Assembly: GCA_016801885.1 (NCBI GenBank)
Contig: CM028885.1
Coordinates: 1,424,955 to 1,488,954 of the forward strand
From: Toxotes chatareus
Lineage: Eukaryota > Chordata > Actinopteri > Toxotidae
Reading direction: 5' to 3'
Length of the DNA: 64,000 nucleotides
Part shown: positions 47,301 through 62,519 of the stretch, piece by piece
Layout of the letters: the number at the start of each line of letters is the position of its first letter
How positions within the stretch are numbered: the stretch's first letter is position 1
The notes under the pieces: generated by a model
What the model was told of the DNA's origin: nothing
Database searches by the model: none
The model's input: the letters and a program-made list of their open reading frames with translations, nothing else
Made by a program: the position numbers and the translations under genes

Positions 47301-50300
47301 GAGAAAACCCAAGGGGAGTGTTCTTTGCAACTTCAAATGGCATCCTTGCACTATAACCATTCTGCTAAGTTCTTGAAGGAGCTGAGCCTGTCTGCCAATG
47401 AGGTAGAAGACAATTTCCGCTCCATGTTGAAAAGTGCTGCCACCAAAGTGTCAACAGTCCTGGTCACCAAGACGGCAGAGTACAGTGGTATGGTTTCACT
47501 ATTTGAGACACCTTCGCGTAGAAGTCGAACTCAGAGCCAGAGCTGGACTTTTGGTCCATTTGAGGATGACGAGGATGTTCCCATGGAGGAACAGGAATCC
47601 ACCTTAGACACGTTCATGGTGAAGCTCACCCTTAATATCAGCATTGAATCACCTGTTGTGTCCATTCCTCGTAAACCTGGACACCCTGAGCTATTGATTG
47701 GTCATCTGGGAAGCATAACAATCCAGAATTTTGTTACAGGGCAAGACTCTGAAGGAGAGAGGTTGCAGGTGTTTGTCAAAGATATTCGGCTGTATTCACT
47801 CAACATGAGTCATTTGATTTTGAAGAGGCCACCCAAAGGGGATAGTGCTAGCACCATGTCACCATCCCGCAATGGGAGCATCGGTCAGGATGGACCACAG
47901 TTCACACGCCAGGACTTCTTTGAATCCCTCAACCGGGGAAAAGGTGAGAATGTTACAAATGTCAAGGATAGTTGTATTTAGATTGGTAGATTCTAATACT
48001 GTCTTGCAAACATTACCTTTTTATATGCAGCCTTTAATTCAATATAAATTATTTTCTTTCAGCGTTCCATATATTGAAAGACACCACAATACAGTTCACC
48101 CTTGAGAAAGTTCCTGTTGAAGAGGACAACCAGTTTACCTTCCTCACCACAGAGGAACCCTGCAGGAGCACAGGGTTACTAAGAATTGAGGGCAAATTCG
48201 TCAACCCTGTTCAGGTATACTCTACATCTATACTAAATTCTCAGTTTCAGTCAAGTCAGTTTGAAGATAATGGCCGTGTCTGCATCGAACAGAATCTTAT
48301 TTTGGCCCTTTAGAAATAGTTTCACCATTGTCTGAGCTTGTTCAGACTGGTCTTGACAGATCAGCCAGTGAAAACACCAGGGTGGCTGTGCAGGGCCATT
48401 AAATGAAAGTTTTCATGTGGGGTTCTGTGTGTTCATTAATTGTATTAATATCTGACTCTCTGATGACAGGTGTTCCTGTGCAAGTCTGTGTATGAACAAG
48501 TCCTCCAGACTCTGGACAATCTGTCCTTGATTGAGGAGCAACGTGTCACACCCAGCCAACCTCCCACACCCCCGCCACCAACTCCTTCCTCCACCAGACC
48601 TCACCGCTTCCCTGACCCCCAAGGAGGGCTTTTTGCAAGGGACCCTCCCCACATCAGCTTCTCCCACTCATCGCTTTCCTCCCCTTTGCCTCTGCAGTCT
48701 CACAAACCTGCTCTTCACTCCCCCTCATTCACTCAGCTAAAAGTCACCTTACATGTGGCAGAATTGCAGGTCCAGCTCAGTGCTGACCTTACCCAGGGCT
48801 CCCAGGGCCTAGTCAGTCTGCGCTTTCAAGATCTGGAGGGAGACTTTACCAAAGATCACCCTAACTTACTGGCAGTCCAGCTGGCTCTGCGCTCACTGCT
48901 AATGGAGGACCTCCTGGAACAGAACCCAGAGTCTAAGTACAAACATTTGATGGTGTCTCGCGGCGCTCCTAAGCCCTCCACCTTCAGTCCAAAGGAGTAC
49001 CTTTCACAAAGCTGTCCATCAGCATCCAATGCCCTGTACCCAGACATGCCTCGCTCACTGCCTGCCCATATGGAAGAGGCCCAGAATGTCTTCCAGCTCT
49101 ACCAGAGGCATCCCAGCACCCCTTCAACCAGCACTCGCAAATCCAAGAGGGACCCGGACTGCCCCAGCACTCCACCTCCCTCTCCTACCCACCGTACACC
49201 CTCCAGTCAGCCGCCACCAAACTTTGATGACTCATTAGTTCATATCAATGTGCTGCTGGTGGACCAGAACCACCCAGAGTTCAAAACGCGCTATGGCAGT
49301 GTGGGACGGAGCGTGGATGTTGACTTCAACTGCCTGGATGTTCTGATCACGCTGCAGACCTGGGTGGTTATCCTGGACTTCTTTGGTATTGGCTCTACAG
49401 CTAATAATCATGCAGTGAAGGTCCTCCCTATGTCACCTCAGCCTGTGCCAGGACACCCTCTGTATGAGCCAGACACCAGTGAGGAGGACACAACAGAGGC
49501 CGTCAACACTAAAGTGGACCTAAAGGTTGGTTCAGATTCAGATTTGGAAAACTTTATTTTTCCCCGGGAGGCAATTTAAGGCACATTGAGCAGCATGAGG
49601 TGGAAAAACAAGACGCTTAAAAAAAAAGATTAATACACAATATATACAAAAGCTATGCACTGGACCTGATGCATCTAGTTACAATGGATGAGTTATATAC
49701 TCATACAGATACATAGAGAGAGAGAGAGTTATTTGCATTTATTAGCCGGGGTTAGCAGCATTGCTCTAGGAAAGGCAGTGTCAGTCTGTCCATCCACATC
49801 CAAATAGTTCCAGTGCATGTCTGTGACTTTTTAGATGAAATTTAAAACAGTAGATTTTGTGTTATTGGCCTATACTGCACCAACACTGAAACCATGGTAT
49901 AAATTGTAGTACAACACATGCCTACTCTTTTTTTGTATCGTACCTGCTTCATTTCATACTTCATTTTCAGCTGACTATCACTGGGTGGAAGTGCAGCACC
50001 TGGTGGGGTGGCTAATAACCTGTGGAAACTGTTCATATTTACCTCTAAAATGTATCATTCTAATCATTTAAATCTGAATTTAAATTCTGTCACTCTTGGC
50101 GAAGCTATAAGAATCAGTTCTACAGCTTCATGACTAAACTTTTTCCATGTTTTCATTTTTAGGTTCATTCTTTGTCTCTTGTGCTGAACAAGAAACTCAA
50201 TGAGCTTGCTAGAGCTAGTGTCTCCAAATTATCTGCTCACCTAGAAATGTTGGGTGAGTATAAAAAAATGTATATACAACAAAGCCTCCACATACATAAC

Positions 50301-53300
50301 ATAATATTCTGTGAGGTTCACTTGTGAAGATCAGTTACATTCTGTCTAACGTTTCAGATGGTGACCTGGCCTTACAAGGCAGTTTGGGAAGTTTGTCCCT
50401 GAGTGACCTGACCCCACATGGTGATCTCTACAGAGAGCGCTTCACCACACGAGGAGGAGAGGCCCTGATTTTCAACATCCATAAGTATATATCACTGAAG
50501 ATTCAACAGACAATTATTCGATATTTGCATACTTGGAGAAATACTTGTTGTTTTGTTTTGTTTTTTTTTTCCAGTCACCTTTGTGTTCTGGTTCTCTTAG
50601 GTATGGCCAGCCCGATCCCTACCTGGAGCGGGAATGTGATATCAAGGTGTCTTTGCAGATGGCCTCAGTTCAGTATGTCCACACTCAGCGCTTCCAAGCT
50701 GAGGTGGTAGCTTTCATCCAACACTTCACTCAGCTACAGGATGTTCTGGGCAGGCAGAGGGCTGCAATGGAGGGCCAGACTGTGAGTACTACCTGCTGGA
50801 GCCCTTAACCATGATGGTCACATACGCAAGATCATTAGACCGGCAAAATGGCATTCAAATAAAATGTCTTACATATATTACCCAGTAATATTTCTGATAT
50901 CAAGATATTTCTTAGTAATTATATATACTCCGTCTATGAATTTCTCTTTCTTTATCTACCCTTTTCCTCCTGTCTTCCAATCCTGCTGTCCTCCTCTCTG
51001 GTCTCCTGCCTCCTGTCTCCTGTCTCTCCACGCAGGTGCGGGATCATCCTCAGCGGGCATCCAGGGTTTTACTGGATATTGAGGCTGGCGCCCCAGTTAT
51101 TCTCATCCCAGAGAGCTCACGGTCGCCAAGGGTCATTGTGGCCAACCTTGGACAGTTGAGGGTGCAAAACCGCTTCCTGCCCGCCGGGGCTCATGGAACC
51201 TTTTCCCTTCGAGACAAGGTAGAGAAACTCACCATGGCACATGCCTTTTTCCCCTCTCTGGTGAGTCACGCTGCCAGTTCATCCACCCAAGCAGTGCTCC
51301 CTGCCTGTCGTTTGTCCTCATCTTCTTTTGTCTAATGACACTGTATTCATTTAAGCATTTAATGGTATTACCAAAGTTGTAAAATTTCATTACGGTTTAC
51401 ACTTTCCTGTAAAGGTAATGGAAACCCTGTACTGATTTCTCATCATCTTACTATTTTAGTAACAAATCTGAGATGAAATGCTCAATGAATACAGCATTGC
51501 CTGATGGTTTACTTAAGATGGTAAATTATGGTTGCTTAACCTTGTCAACCTCTCTATTTGTGCTTGGTTTTGTGTAGCCATTCAGTTATTTAAATTAAAG
51601 ACCAACATTTTAGTTAGAAAGCTGGTTAGCTGCCTTGCCTAGCATCAGATTCAGGTGAGGAGGGCTGATGATGTTAGCCATGTTCAGAACTCATATGAAA
51701 AAAAAAGCATCATTATCAGTGATTGTAGTCATTATTACTTTTATTTTTATTTTAGTGTGAAAATTAAATCCATTTTTTAATGAGGGAATGTGCTTTTTAA
51801 CAAGGGCATCATCAGACCCAGAGAAATTTGTTATATTGAATATAAAAAATGTGAATATTAAAATATGTCTAGTAGGGATCTTTAAGCATACCAGTTGGTC
51901 CTGCCTGTATTGTAGTGTTTATTTTTTTAATATCTCATGAATGTACTTGTGCCAAAAATTGTTGATTGTTCAGTACTTGTCGTTAAAATGTCTGTGTCCA
52001 GAGCTGAAGTTGAAAAATCCTGCTCATGACACAGCTAACTGTGAATAAGGTTCTGTTGGTTTCAGCTTAAGGCTATGACCACATTTTCAGATACACTTTA
52101 AACTAGCTTTTAAGAAAGTCAGCATCAATCATTAGTGTATTTTGGAAGGAGAACACTAGTTTATTTGTCTTTTTGATGCATCTTGTGTTTTTGTGTGAAG
52201 AATTTTATACTGCATGCAAATTCATACAAGGATCCATCCCATTACAAGGTACTATGGCATGTTTGCTTTGATGTTGAAAAAGGGTTGTCACAGTATTTCA
52301 CAGTTTTACCTTTCAGTTTTCATCTTACAGTTTCACAGAACAGGAAACTTTCCCAATAACATAGCATAGAGAGCTGACAACTCTCAGTATATGTCAAGGA
52401 TTTCATTTGGTTTGGATTTCAGATGGTAATGCTCCTGTATTTCACAACTTCTGATGATACAGTTTTAAATTTACACTGCTTTAGCTGTAATGAAATGTTG
52501 TCAGCCCCTGGTTTGCAGTTTGTCTGTTTGCTGTTGGTTATGTGATGGACTGAGCTTTCTGCTAAAATAAGTGTTGCATGGTTTGTTTAAAGGAATACAC
52601 CAACTTTCCAAGCTGCCTGATCATGTATGACTAGAACAGTCCCCTCCTGTGTACCAAAAATTGTGATGTTTTTGAGGCCATTTCTTTTGAAAAGGGGAGA
52701 ATCTCACTTTAAATGAATGTGTAATTGAGATCCCTAGATACTCAGTGTATATCCATCGCAAGTACTCAAAAAGGGAAAAAGCATATAATGAAAATGTTGG
52801 TAGGGAGTTAATCAGAGTGAGTGTACTCTTATTAAAGTTTACCAAGTTATACTGAAAACACTTGGAGTGCGGAAACAGATAAAATTAGGTTAGAAATATA
52901 TAGAGGGTAATCATCTGCGTATAATGAAACTTTGTGAGGTGTTCCAGTCCTGTAAATGTAACCAGCAGCTCAATCGTGATGGAAATGATATGTGGCAGCC
53001 CTGCCTTGTTCCCCTGGTAAAGGGGGAAAGAGCAAGATATCGAGGTACCTTTATCATGATGCCGTGACACAGATAACCTCACAGTTTATTTTAAAGTAGT
53101 ATTACTCCTGCTGCGTGATGCCAGTCCTGTTTACAGTTTTAAAAGTGAATCCTGTTTAAAATAAACTTAATGAGAATGACTCCACTGGATCATAAGACAA
53201 ATCACACACACTGATGTGTGATTTCACCTCCTGACTGTCAACTGGTTGGCGTCTTGGTTGACTCAGTCATGATGCTCAAATCTGAACTAGAACTGGCTCA

Positions 53301-56300
53301 GTAATCTCAATATGTTACCCTACCTACAGCCATGTGCTGCATACACTGATCAGAGAACTTGCTGGCCAAAGTTGGTGTATTGGTTTGATACACTTTGATT
53401 TTGAAATTCCAATGTCTGTCGAATTTTACTTAGCTGTCATTAAGAATATTATTTATAAGTAATTCCTTTAGACTAAGACACTGCTGTGTCAAATTCTTTT
53501 TCTGGCTTAGGGGATAAAGCCACAGTGTCAGTCAGTTATCGTTGCCCCGGTCCTCCCTTGTTGTTGCTGAGTGTTAGCACTGTCCTGTGCTGTTAAGAAG
53601 TTGAAAATGCTTGAAGGGGGATTGGTAACTAATTTCCTGTAGTAAAGCAAATCATTGAAACTGAATCATTAGCATGTATTGAAACCATATCAAACTGCCT
53701 GGATAAATTAGTTTGTGCTCATGTCGTGCTTTTGCCCCTTTAAAAAAAATAATAATCTGCTTTTGTGTGTATGTATTGATCATATTGCTAAATGATCTTA
53801 ATGCACAACTATAAGTCTCTTTCCTTTCTATTTACTTAAAAAAGGAGCATGTCCGGCGTGCAGCGGGAAGCAGTAGTGACCAGGAGAAGCCTAGAACCTC
53901 CCCCTCCAGTTCCTTCTCCTCCACAGGTTTCACCCTTGGCAGGCCACAGGCCCCAGGCACAGGGAGGGCCCCTGAGGAGGACAGCCCTTACAGCTTTGGT
54001 TAGTACTGCTGCAAAGTTTGAAAGAGAGCCACACAATGTACCTTCAAATACTGTATGTAGGCGATAGAGCTGATACACGTGAAAATGTGTAAATGTGTAA
54101 TGAACTCAGTACACTAAGCCACAGGGATCACCTTGAAAGACTGACTTAACAAAATAAACCCAAGACAAAAAGCAGTAATGATTGGTTTTCTTCTTGGCAG
54201 TGGCTTCTTGTTGTCTCCCTGTCACTTGTGCTGTACTTTCTCTCTCCGCTGTACACTCCATTAAAAAGGTGTGTTTTTTGTTTTTTTTCCTTATCAGTGG
54301 ACCACGCGTGCCTGTTGGACTGCATTGCACTGGACCTACAAGAGATGGATATCTTTGCTGCAGAGCGTCTGCCCTGTCAGCCCCAGGACAGCGGTGGTAA
54401 ACCTCCTGAAACCTCAGACCTCATCTTTCCTTCATACTCTGTCCGTCGCACTGGAGACAACCTGCTGAAAGACTGTTGCCGCCTTAAACTTAAAGTGGAA
54501 CGCAACTTAGACAAGTACGTCCTGCTTTACATTCATTTATTAAAGACAAAAGCTATGATCATTTAACAGGTAAATCATATTTAGGGCTATTCAGGCATCG
54601 TACCTCTGTGTCTAAAGAAAAAATATTAGAAAGATTATATGGTCAGTATAGGCCCATAGTCACAATCCAAACTCCCTCTTCTGCTCATTGAAAGGGAGCT
54701 GAGCCACGCAGTACCTGATATGTCCATCCACGGAAGCCTGTCGTCAGTGCACTGCTGTCTGAACCTGGAGCACTACCAGCTGATCAGAGGGCTGCTGGAG
54801 AACAACCTGGGAGAGCCTGTTGAGGAATTCCTGCGACCCTACAACCTGCAGGACCCCAGCACCTATGTTAGAACGCAGGCCACCACACATACACTCTGGC
54901 CAACACAACAGTTTATTGCAGTCTGTGCAACACATCAGTATAATTTACAGTATAGTACAATATACACACTTAAACGCACACCTACAGCATAGTTTTTCTC
55001 CTTTTTATATATATGCTCTGTTTTATGGAGGGATGTTGTATTTCTTGTCAGACGGTGTTAAGTGGAGATGTCTACACTAGCTTGTCATTCCTGGTGGACA
55101 TGATGGACGTCAGTCTGGAGCTCTTGGACTGCCCCAAACCCACTGAAAACGAACGCTCTTTAGCAAGGTGGGCGAATTCCAATTAGATGCAAATAGAATC
55201 ACGAATCAACATCCCTCACAACTTATTGCTAATTCATTTAAACCCTTTGATGGTTCTGTCATGGTCGAGATGTGTAAAAAAAACACATATCTACAGTGAG
55301 GTTTAAAAAAAAAATGCTGCTTTAATATTTTGTTTGTATTTTTCTGGCAAAGGTTCGACTTCATGAAATCTAAGCTCCTCTTTGAGAGTTTCTCCAATGG
55401 ATCCAAGTCTGTCAACTTGGTGTCCCACTCCCTGCTGGCATATGACACTCGGTACTCCGGGCAGAATAGAAGCACTGGTAGAGCTGACGGGTCAAAGCAC
55501 AATGTCTTCGATTGCATCCTCCAGCCTTCCAAAACAGGCGCTAACCGGGCTTCACTGCAGCTGGAGCTGCATTACAGGTATCACTGGAGACTTTTTTTTT
55601 TTTTTTTTTTTAGATAGATAGTAAGGAGTTAGTCTCAAAAGTTGCGGTCCACCTTCCTGCAGATCCACACGCGACTCCTCCTGCTTCACGGTGGTCCTCA
55701 ACAACCTGAGGGTCTTTCTCATCTTCGACTGGCTACAGCTGGTGCGAGACTTCCTGCGGATGCCGGCGGAGAAGACGACAGGCAATGCTGAGGGTCGTCA
55801 GCGATGGCCCAGTAACACCAGTACTGACTCGAGCACCCCCATCACAGTCACCACTGGGGCTGTCATGCCAAAGACAGTCAAGAGTGGCGTGGTCACCAAG
55901 AGGTCCACAGTGCCAGTCACCCAGGACCGCTGTCTGGAGGTCAAGATCAATGTCACAGGTCAGAGAAGGTTAACAGTAACAGCTCAATGATCACTCAAAG
56001 CCACAGGTGAAACAGTGAAGGTAGAAAAAGTAGTCATTTCTGTCGAATCACAGTCGTTCAGGTCACCTTTCACTGATTCGCAAATTTTCAACACCAGTTG
56101 TGCTCTATGATTCAACCTTCATGGTGTCTGTGCACTGTTCCACACTATACTAAAGTCAGCAAGTTGCCTTTCTCAGATTAGTTAGACTCAAGGCAGTTAG
56201 TCTAGTGACATGTCAATCACATGTCAAATATGATGCCCAAGAAGAGCAGTGATGACCTGTTAACATTTGCTCTTTATATGGACTTCTAACTGTGAACCTT

Positions 56301-59300
56301 AAATGAACCTGGCCTGTGTATTTTGACTGAATTCACCTTTTTAGAATGTTGCATTTTCATGTGGTCTTCAGGCACAGAATTTGTGGTTGTGGAGGACACA
56401 TCCTGTCTGGACACCAGCGCCATCATTCTGAAAGGCACCACTGTCCTCACCTATAAACCCCGTCTGCTGGACAGACCCTTCTCTGGCAGCCTCGCAGGAA
56501 TAGAGGTGACACAGCACTAGCTCATGGTCAAACAGGTCTAATGAGACTAAAACTCCCAACTCCTCCTCCACTCAATTCAATTCAATTCAATTCAATTTTA
56601 TTTATATAGCGCCTTCCACAATCAAAATTGTCTCAAAGCGCTTTACAGAGACCCAGAGCCTGACCCCAGAGCAAGCACTTAAGGCGACAGTGGCAAGGAA
56701 AACTCCCTTTTAACAGGAAGAAACCTTGAGCAGAACCTGGCTCAGATGGGGGACCCTCCTGCCAATGGCCGGGCTGGGTGAAAGGAGGAAAAGGAGGAAG
56801 ATAGGACAGCTAGGAATGGAGGAGAGGGGGAGAAAGACATGCAGCATAATACAGACAATGTGGGTCAGCATTTACATTACAGTTAGTGAACAGTTATTGG
56901 ATAATGTGTGCTCAGCAGATTAGAATTATGAAACAGAGCACGGAGGCAAAAAGCTGTCATGACTGGTAATTATTTACATTACAGTTTGCAAAGAATATTA
57001 ATCAAATATTTATCTGTAGCAGAACGGAACATTAAACATGTTAGAAATAGATCATTGTAAACAATAAACAGCAGCAGGTGGGTGGAGCCAGGACCATAGG
57101 ACAAGCAGCTCCACTCCTACCCTTAATGGCTGAAACAGTATACAGTGAAGCTCAGTACAGTGTTACTCGTGGTTTTTGTTTGTAAAATGGGATTGATAAA
57201 CTCTGCTTTAGTGCAGAAGTTCTGCTAACTACTACTAATGTCCACCTTATAATTTTATAAGCTCTGATTCAGAGGTATCTTGTCGTTCGCAGGTGTTCTC
57301 GTGTCGGCTTGGCAGTGAGCAGGAGACAGCACTGTCCATCATTGACCCTGTCAATGTTCAGGTGGAGCTGTGTGGGAGTCCCACATACCAAAGCAGCTCA
57401 GGCCTGCTGGACGCTTTCAATGTGGAGGACATCCCACCACTGCTGGAGGTAAGGAGTTAGCATAGCCCCAGAAGCCATTCCAAGGATCACCAGGTATAGC
57501 TGATTGATTGGAAAATATAGTTGTCAAATAATTGCAGTAGAATGAAAGTAGAATGAAAACAGCTACATCAAGCTATACAAAACAATAAGACAAGTAGCAA
57601 CAAACAATACAATAAATGACACTAAATGAATGAATTATAATAATAATAATATAATAATAATGAATTTTCAAATAGCTGTTAGCCTTGTGACACCGAGAAC
57701 CTCTGTAACCTGCATCGCTGCTGGAGCTTTCCTCAGTGGCGACATAAAACAGGAAGGGTCACAGAGTGGCAACAAGCGAACAAGTGATAGACCCAGTAAC
57801 ACTTCTGAAGACCTGATCTCCATCTTTTGCTGAGATCATAACAGGAGTTTGCAGTTTAGCAACTTCCTGCCTGTGTGAAGACTCCGTGTTTGGTTTCCTT
57901 ACATCTAAGTGGTTCAAACAACAGTTGTACTTCCTGCTTAGTGTTAATGTCTGTCAGATTTAGGGCGGCGTTCCTCAAGTCATTTATCTCTGACTTGACA
58001 AAGCGAAACCACAGAAGACTTTATGCAGCGGTCTTCACATGATCACCTGTGCATTTTGCATGTGATTCTCTGGCAGATTCAGTTTCCTGCTCTAGACATC
58101 CGTCTGTCCTACAACGACATTCAGCTCTTCTTGGCCATCGCCAAGTCCATCCCGACTGCCAGCGCTCCACTGCCATCTGACGCCTCCACTGCACCCAGCA
58201 CTGAGCCTGCTGCTACACCCAAAGATAGCTTCAGGCAGAAGACTGTGGCTCTCATCGGTATGTAAAGCAGCGTTAAATTTGGCACCTGCCGAAAATGTAT
58301 TTTAGCTTTAGACAAATTTTATTCGTTTGATTTTTGTTCGTTTTAGTCAAAAATGAATATATTTTAGTCCAGTTTTCCTACATGTCGTCTCCACTGCGAA
58401 TCATTCACTTGTTCACTAAAATAATCTTCAGTATTCTTCTCTCCAAATACACTCCAAGATTCACTGACATCACATATCGTCACATAGGGATATTTTTAGG
58501 CTATATCGTGATGCACAATATATATATATATATCTTTATTTTGAAAAGCACTTCACAAATACTTTGATGTATACAATCACACTAGTTGGATGGTTTGATA
58601 TTGAGATATAGTAGTGGGGGACATTTCAAACGCTGAAACAAATTAGCGGTATTGCTACGTTCCCTCCAGATACAGTCACACACACTAGCCCAAGAGAGTG
58701 GTGGTTTTTTTTTTTTTTTTTTTGAACGAGAGAAGCAAAAAACATCAAAGTGAGTCTTATGCTGGCGGTTTTAAAAAATGACGTGACAATTTTAGTGTTC
58801 AGGAAATAGTCATTTACTACGTCCCACATAGAACAAGACGCAGCAAGTGTATTTGAGATACTGCCCACCCCTAACATCAGATAACATTACTGACTGAGAC
58901 TGAACGTTACTGAGGGTAAGATGCTTCTTGTTAACAGCAGTGCAACATTTGGTTTTAGTTCTCATGCTCTAAGGTTACTTTTTATTCAGGTTTAGTCTCA
59001 TTTTCCATGGTCAGAAGCTTTTCACTCCCAAACACAGGATCATATCTCAGCTCTACCTCACATAGTTTTATGCAAAAGTTTGGAGAAAATAACATTTTGT
59101 TGATTTTTTTTTTTTTTTTTTTTGCATCTAAGTTATATAGATATTTTTATTTACTTCTTTTCCCTTCAAAAATCAACAAAATCTGGAGTGCCCAAACTTT
59201 TTCATACAACTGTACTTCTTTGAGTGGTAGAGTAGAAGTCAGAAAGCATTAAAAGACAGTCTAACACGTTTTTGACTTTAATAGCCACGATCCAATTTCA

Positions 59301-62300
59301 GTTGTTGAATTTAAATTGTTGTTATTTGTGTAGCTTAAACGCTGGAAAGACTACTGCTTAGTTAGAGTGATGACTTCCTGTTAGTCCACTGCTTATTCCT
59401 GTTCTCAGAAAAGCTGTTCATGAAGTTGATTTCTTTGGTCTCCACAGAGGGTCAGCTGACTCATTTACAAGACCTTGGCTTCAGGAAAGAGGACTGCAAA
59501 AGAGCCCTGATCCACTGTAAAGGTGAGTGAGACCTTTAATGCTGTTCTAAGAAAGTCTTAAGTATTATTGAATGAAAACCTGAGTGAAGACAGAATAATG
59601 TGTCCCTCAGGCCAGCTGGACCAGGCAGCCACGTGGCTGCTGGAGAATGCTGAGAACATGGCAGGCCATCCCAGAGCCAGGGCGGAGTCTGGCTCCAGCA
59701 GCCACTCTGCTCCTCTGTCCGGGGTTGAGGTGAAGGCTGAGAGTGTCTGCATCTGTTTTATCGATGACTGTCTGGACTGTGACATACCACTGGCTGAGTT
59801 CACCTTCTCTAGTAAGTCTCTTTTATGTAAGATATAAGTACATGATGAAGACTGGGATATCACTTTTTGATGATGAAAACTGCTCAAGTGCTACATTTTA
59901 TCAGTGTCTGGTAGTAAGAAAATATCACATTAAAAGTTAAAGTCACTGTCAATGTTCCAGGTGCAAATAATGTAAATAAATAAAGGACTGTCCATTCAGG
60001 AAGTTCAGTTTTATTTATATAGCTCCTTCCACAATCAAAATTGTCTCAAAGTGCTTTACAGAGACCCAGAGTCTGACCCCAGATCAGCACTTAAGGTGAC
60101 AGTGGCAAGAAAAACTCCCCCTTTAACAGGAAGAAACCTTGAGCAGAACCTGGCTCAGATGGGGAACCCTCCTGCTGATGGCTGGGCTGGGTGAAAGGAG
60201 GAAAAGGAGGAAGATAGGACAGCTAGGAATGGAGGAGAGGAGGAGAAGGACATTCAGCATATAAAACATGATACAAACAGGGTTGGCAGTGAACAATGTT
60301 AGAGGGCCAGCATTCAGATTACAGAACAGTTAGTGGATACTGTGTGCTCAGCAGATTACAGCTATGATAGGAAACAGCACAGAAGCAAGAAGCTGTCATG
60401 ATTGGTAATTATCTATATTACAGTCTGCATAGAATATTAATCCAAAATGTATCTGAAGCAGAGTGGAACATTAAACATAGTAATGTGTTAGAAATGGATC
60501 ATTGTAGACAATAAACAGCAGCAGGTGGGTGGAGCCAGGACCACAGACAGAGAACATGCAGCTCTGGAGCCAGAGACACCTGCAGACAGGTACAGAGAAA
60601 GAGAGACCAGAGAGAGACAAGCACAGGACCACAGGAGAGAGGACACAGAGTTAATGACATGGAATAAAGTCTAGTAAATGTGAGAGTGGGTCTGAGGAGA
60701 GAAAGAGAGAAGAGAAGAGGTGTGCAAACTCTCTTTTTAGAGAATTAACTGGACATCCTGATAATAGGGAATTACAGTATCCAGCCTGATCTTCAGACTG
60801 TTTGTTATTGCAGGGTTCTATGTGCTGCAACGCATTGGTTCCACCCAGGAAGGAAACGCCAGTTTCACCTTGTCTGGAGACTACTACAACAGAGAGCTGT
60901 CTGGTAATAAGGTTTACTTGTAGCATTTATTTAGTGTTCTGATGATTTATTGGACAACATTTTCCTGATCGTGAATGGAATTCAGCTATGACCCCAGTTG
61001 GGAAAACGCTAATTTAGTTACTGTCAGGGTTACAGGCATAAGTATGCGGGAAATGAATGCAAGTCTGTGTAATGCCCCCAAATCTTGATCAGCATGTGTG
61101 TTTGTATGTGTGTGCCAGGCTGGGAACCCTTCATCGAGCCCTGGCCCTGCTTCCTGTCCTGGCAGCAGCAGGCCGCAGGCCGTCTCCACCCTCCACGTCT
61201 AAAGATGGGGATTCGAGCCAAGCAGAGACTGGACATCAACATCACCTCTGTCCTGTTGGGTGAGCAAAGGCTGGATTGTTTCTCTCTGCACATAAACACA
61301 AATGCAGATCACCCAGTACCACTTGGTTACTGGTTTTCAGTTACAGTGTCAAACTTGTCCAGCAAGCCAGAAATTTTGAACATGTCTTTATTTGGTCCTT
61401 GCAGAGCAATACAACACCACCAAGAGCTCCTGGATAGCTGACTACTGTAACGAGGAGGAAGAGAGCCCCCAGTCTTCACCCACCATGCCCTGGATGGGCT
61501 CCTCAGTCGACCCTCCCAGCTTCGGACAAAGTGAGTGTCAGCTACACACAAGAACCACTAATAAATCACTGGGAAGTGAAGGACTTCTTCACAAAATACT
61601 CTTGTCAAAAATATGTTTTGAATGGATGACCAGATGTAGGATCCAGGATAACACATTTATTTAAAAAAAAAATCTAATAAATGAAAATATAACGAAACAG
61701 TCAGGTGAAAGCTTCAGATAATTAAAATATAGTTCATAGGCAGTCTCTTATATGTTTTCACTGTGCAGGTGTACTTCATATTTATTTGTTATTGTCTTTA
61801 CAGTTGAAAACACCAGCACTAGTCACAGCTAACATGTTAGCTGGCAACACAATCTGCACAACATTGCCTCAATGCCAGCATAATTATAAGTCTGGTGATA
61901 TTCTATATTTCCCTTCTTTTTCCTCATCAAATTTCATGTTCGGAGTTAAACTAACAATTCACGTATCCTATTAACATGGATTGTGTGTGAGTACAAGTCT
62001 GATATTCAGTGGTGAGAAATTTGTTTGTCTGTTTGAGCTAATAACACTCCGGTCATTGTGTTGTTTTTGTCCAAACTGAATACATCATTTAAACATTCAC
62101 AATGTAAGTTGGAAAAAGAAAGTCAGTGTCAAAAATATGAAGTCTGATCAGTGACTTCATCATTCTACTATCAGACAAATTGTCCATAAGTGGAGACGAT
62201 TTAGCACACAGCCGACTCCTGGATGCTCAAAATAAAAGGTGAAGTGTTGTGTTATTAACTTCAGCACAGTTTATGACCCATTCGTTCAGGAAACCAGGTC

Positions 62301-62485
62301 TTTTCCCAAGGGCTTCACCACTTCTGAGTCACAGAGCTCCGTTGTCCAAAAACTAGAACACATCAGTCCCACATATACCATCCTGCTTCCCCAAATACTC
62401 ACTAGAGCACCAAATGTGTATCAATCCACTTCTGAAAAATAGTCCGCAACAAATGCAGGATTTTGAGGAACGTGTAAATTACTGA

Positions 62486-62519
<34 letters not shown>

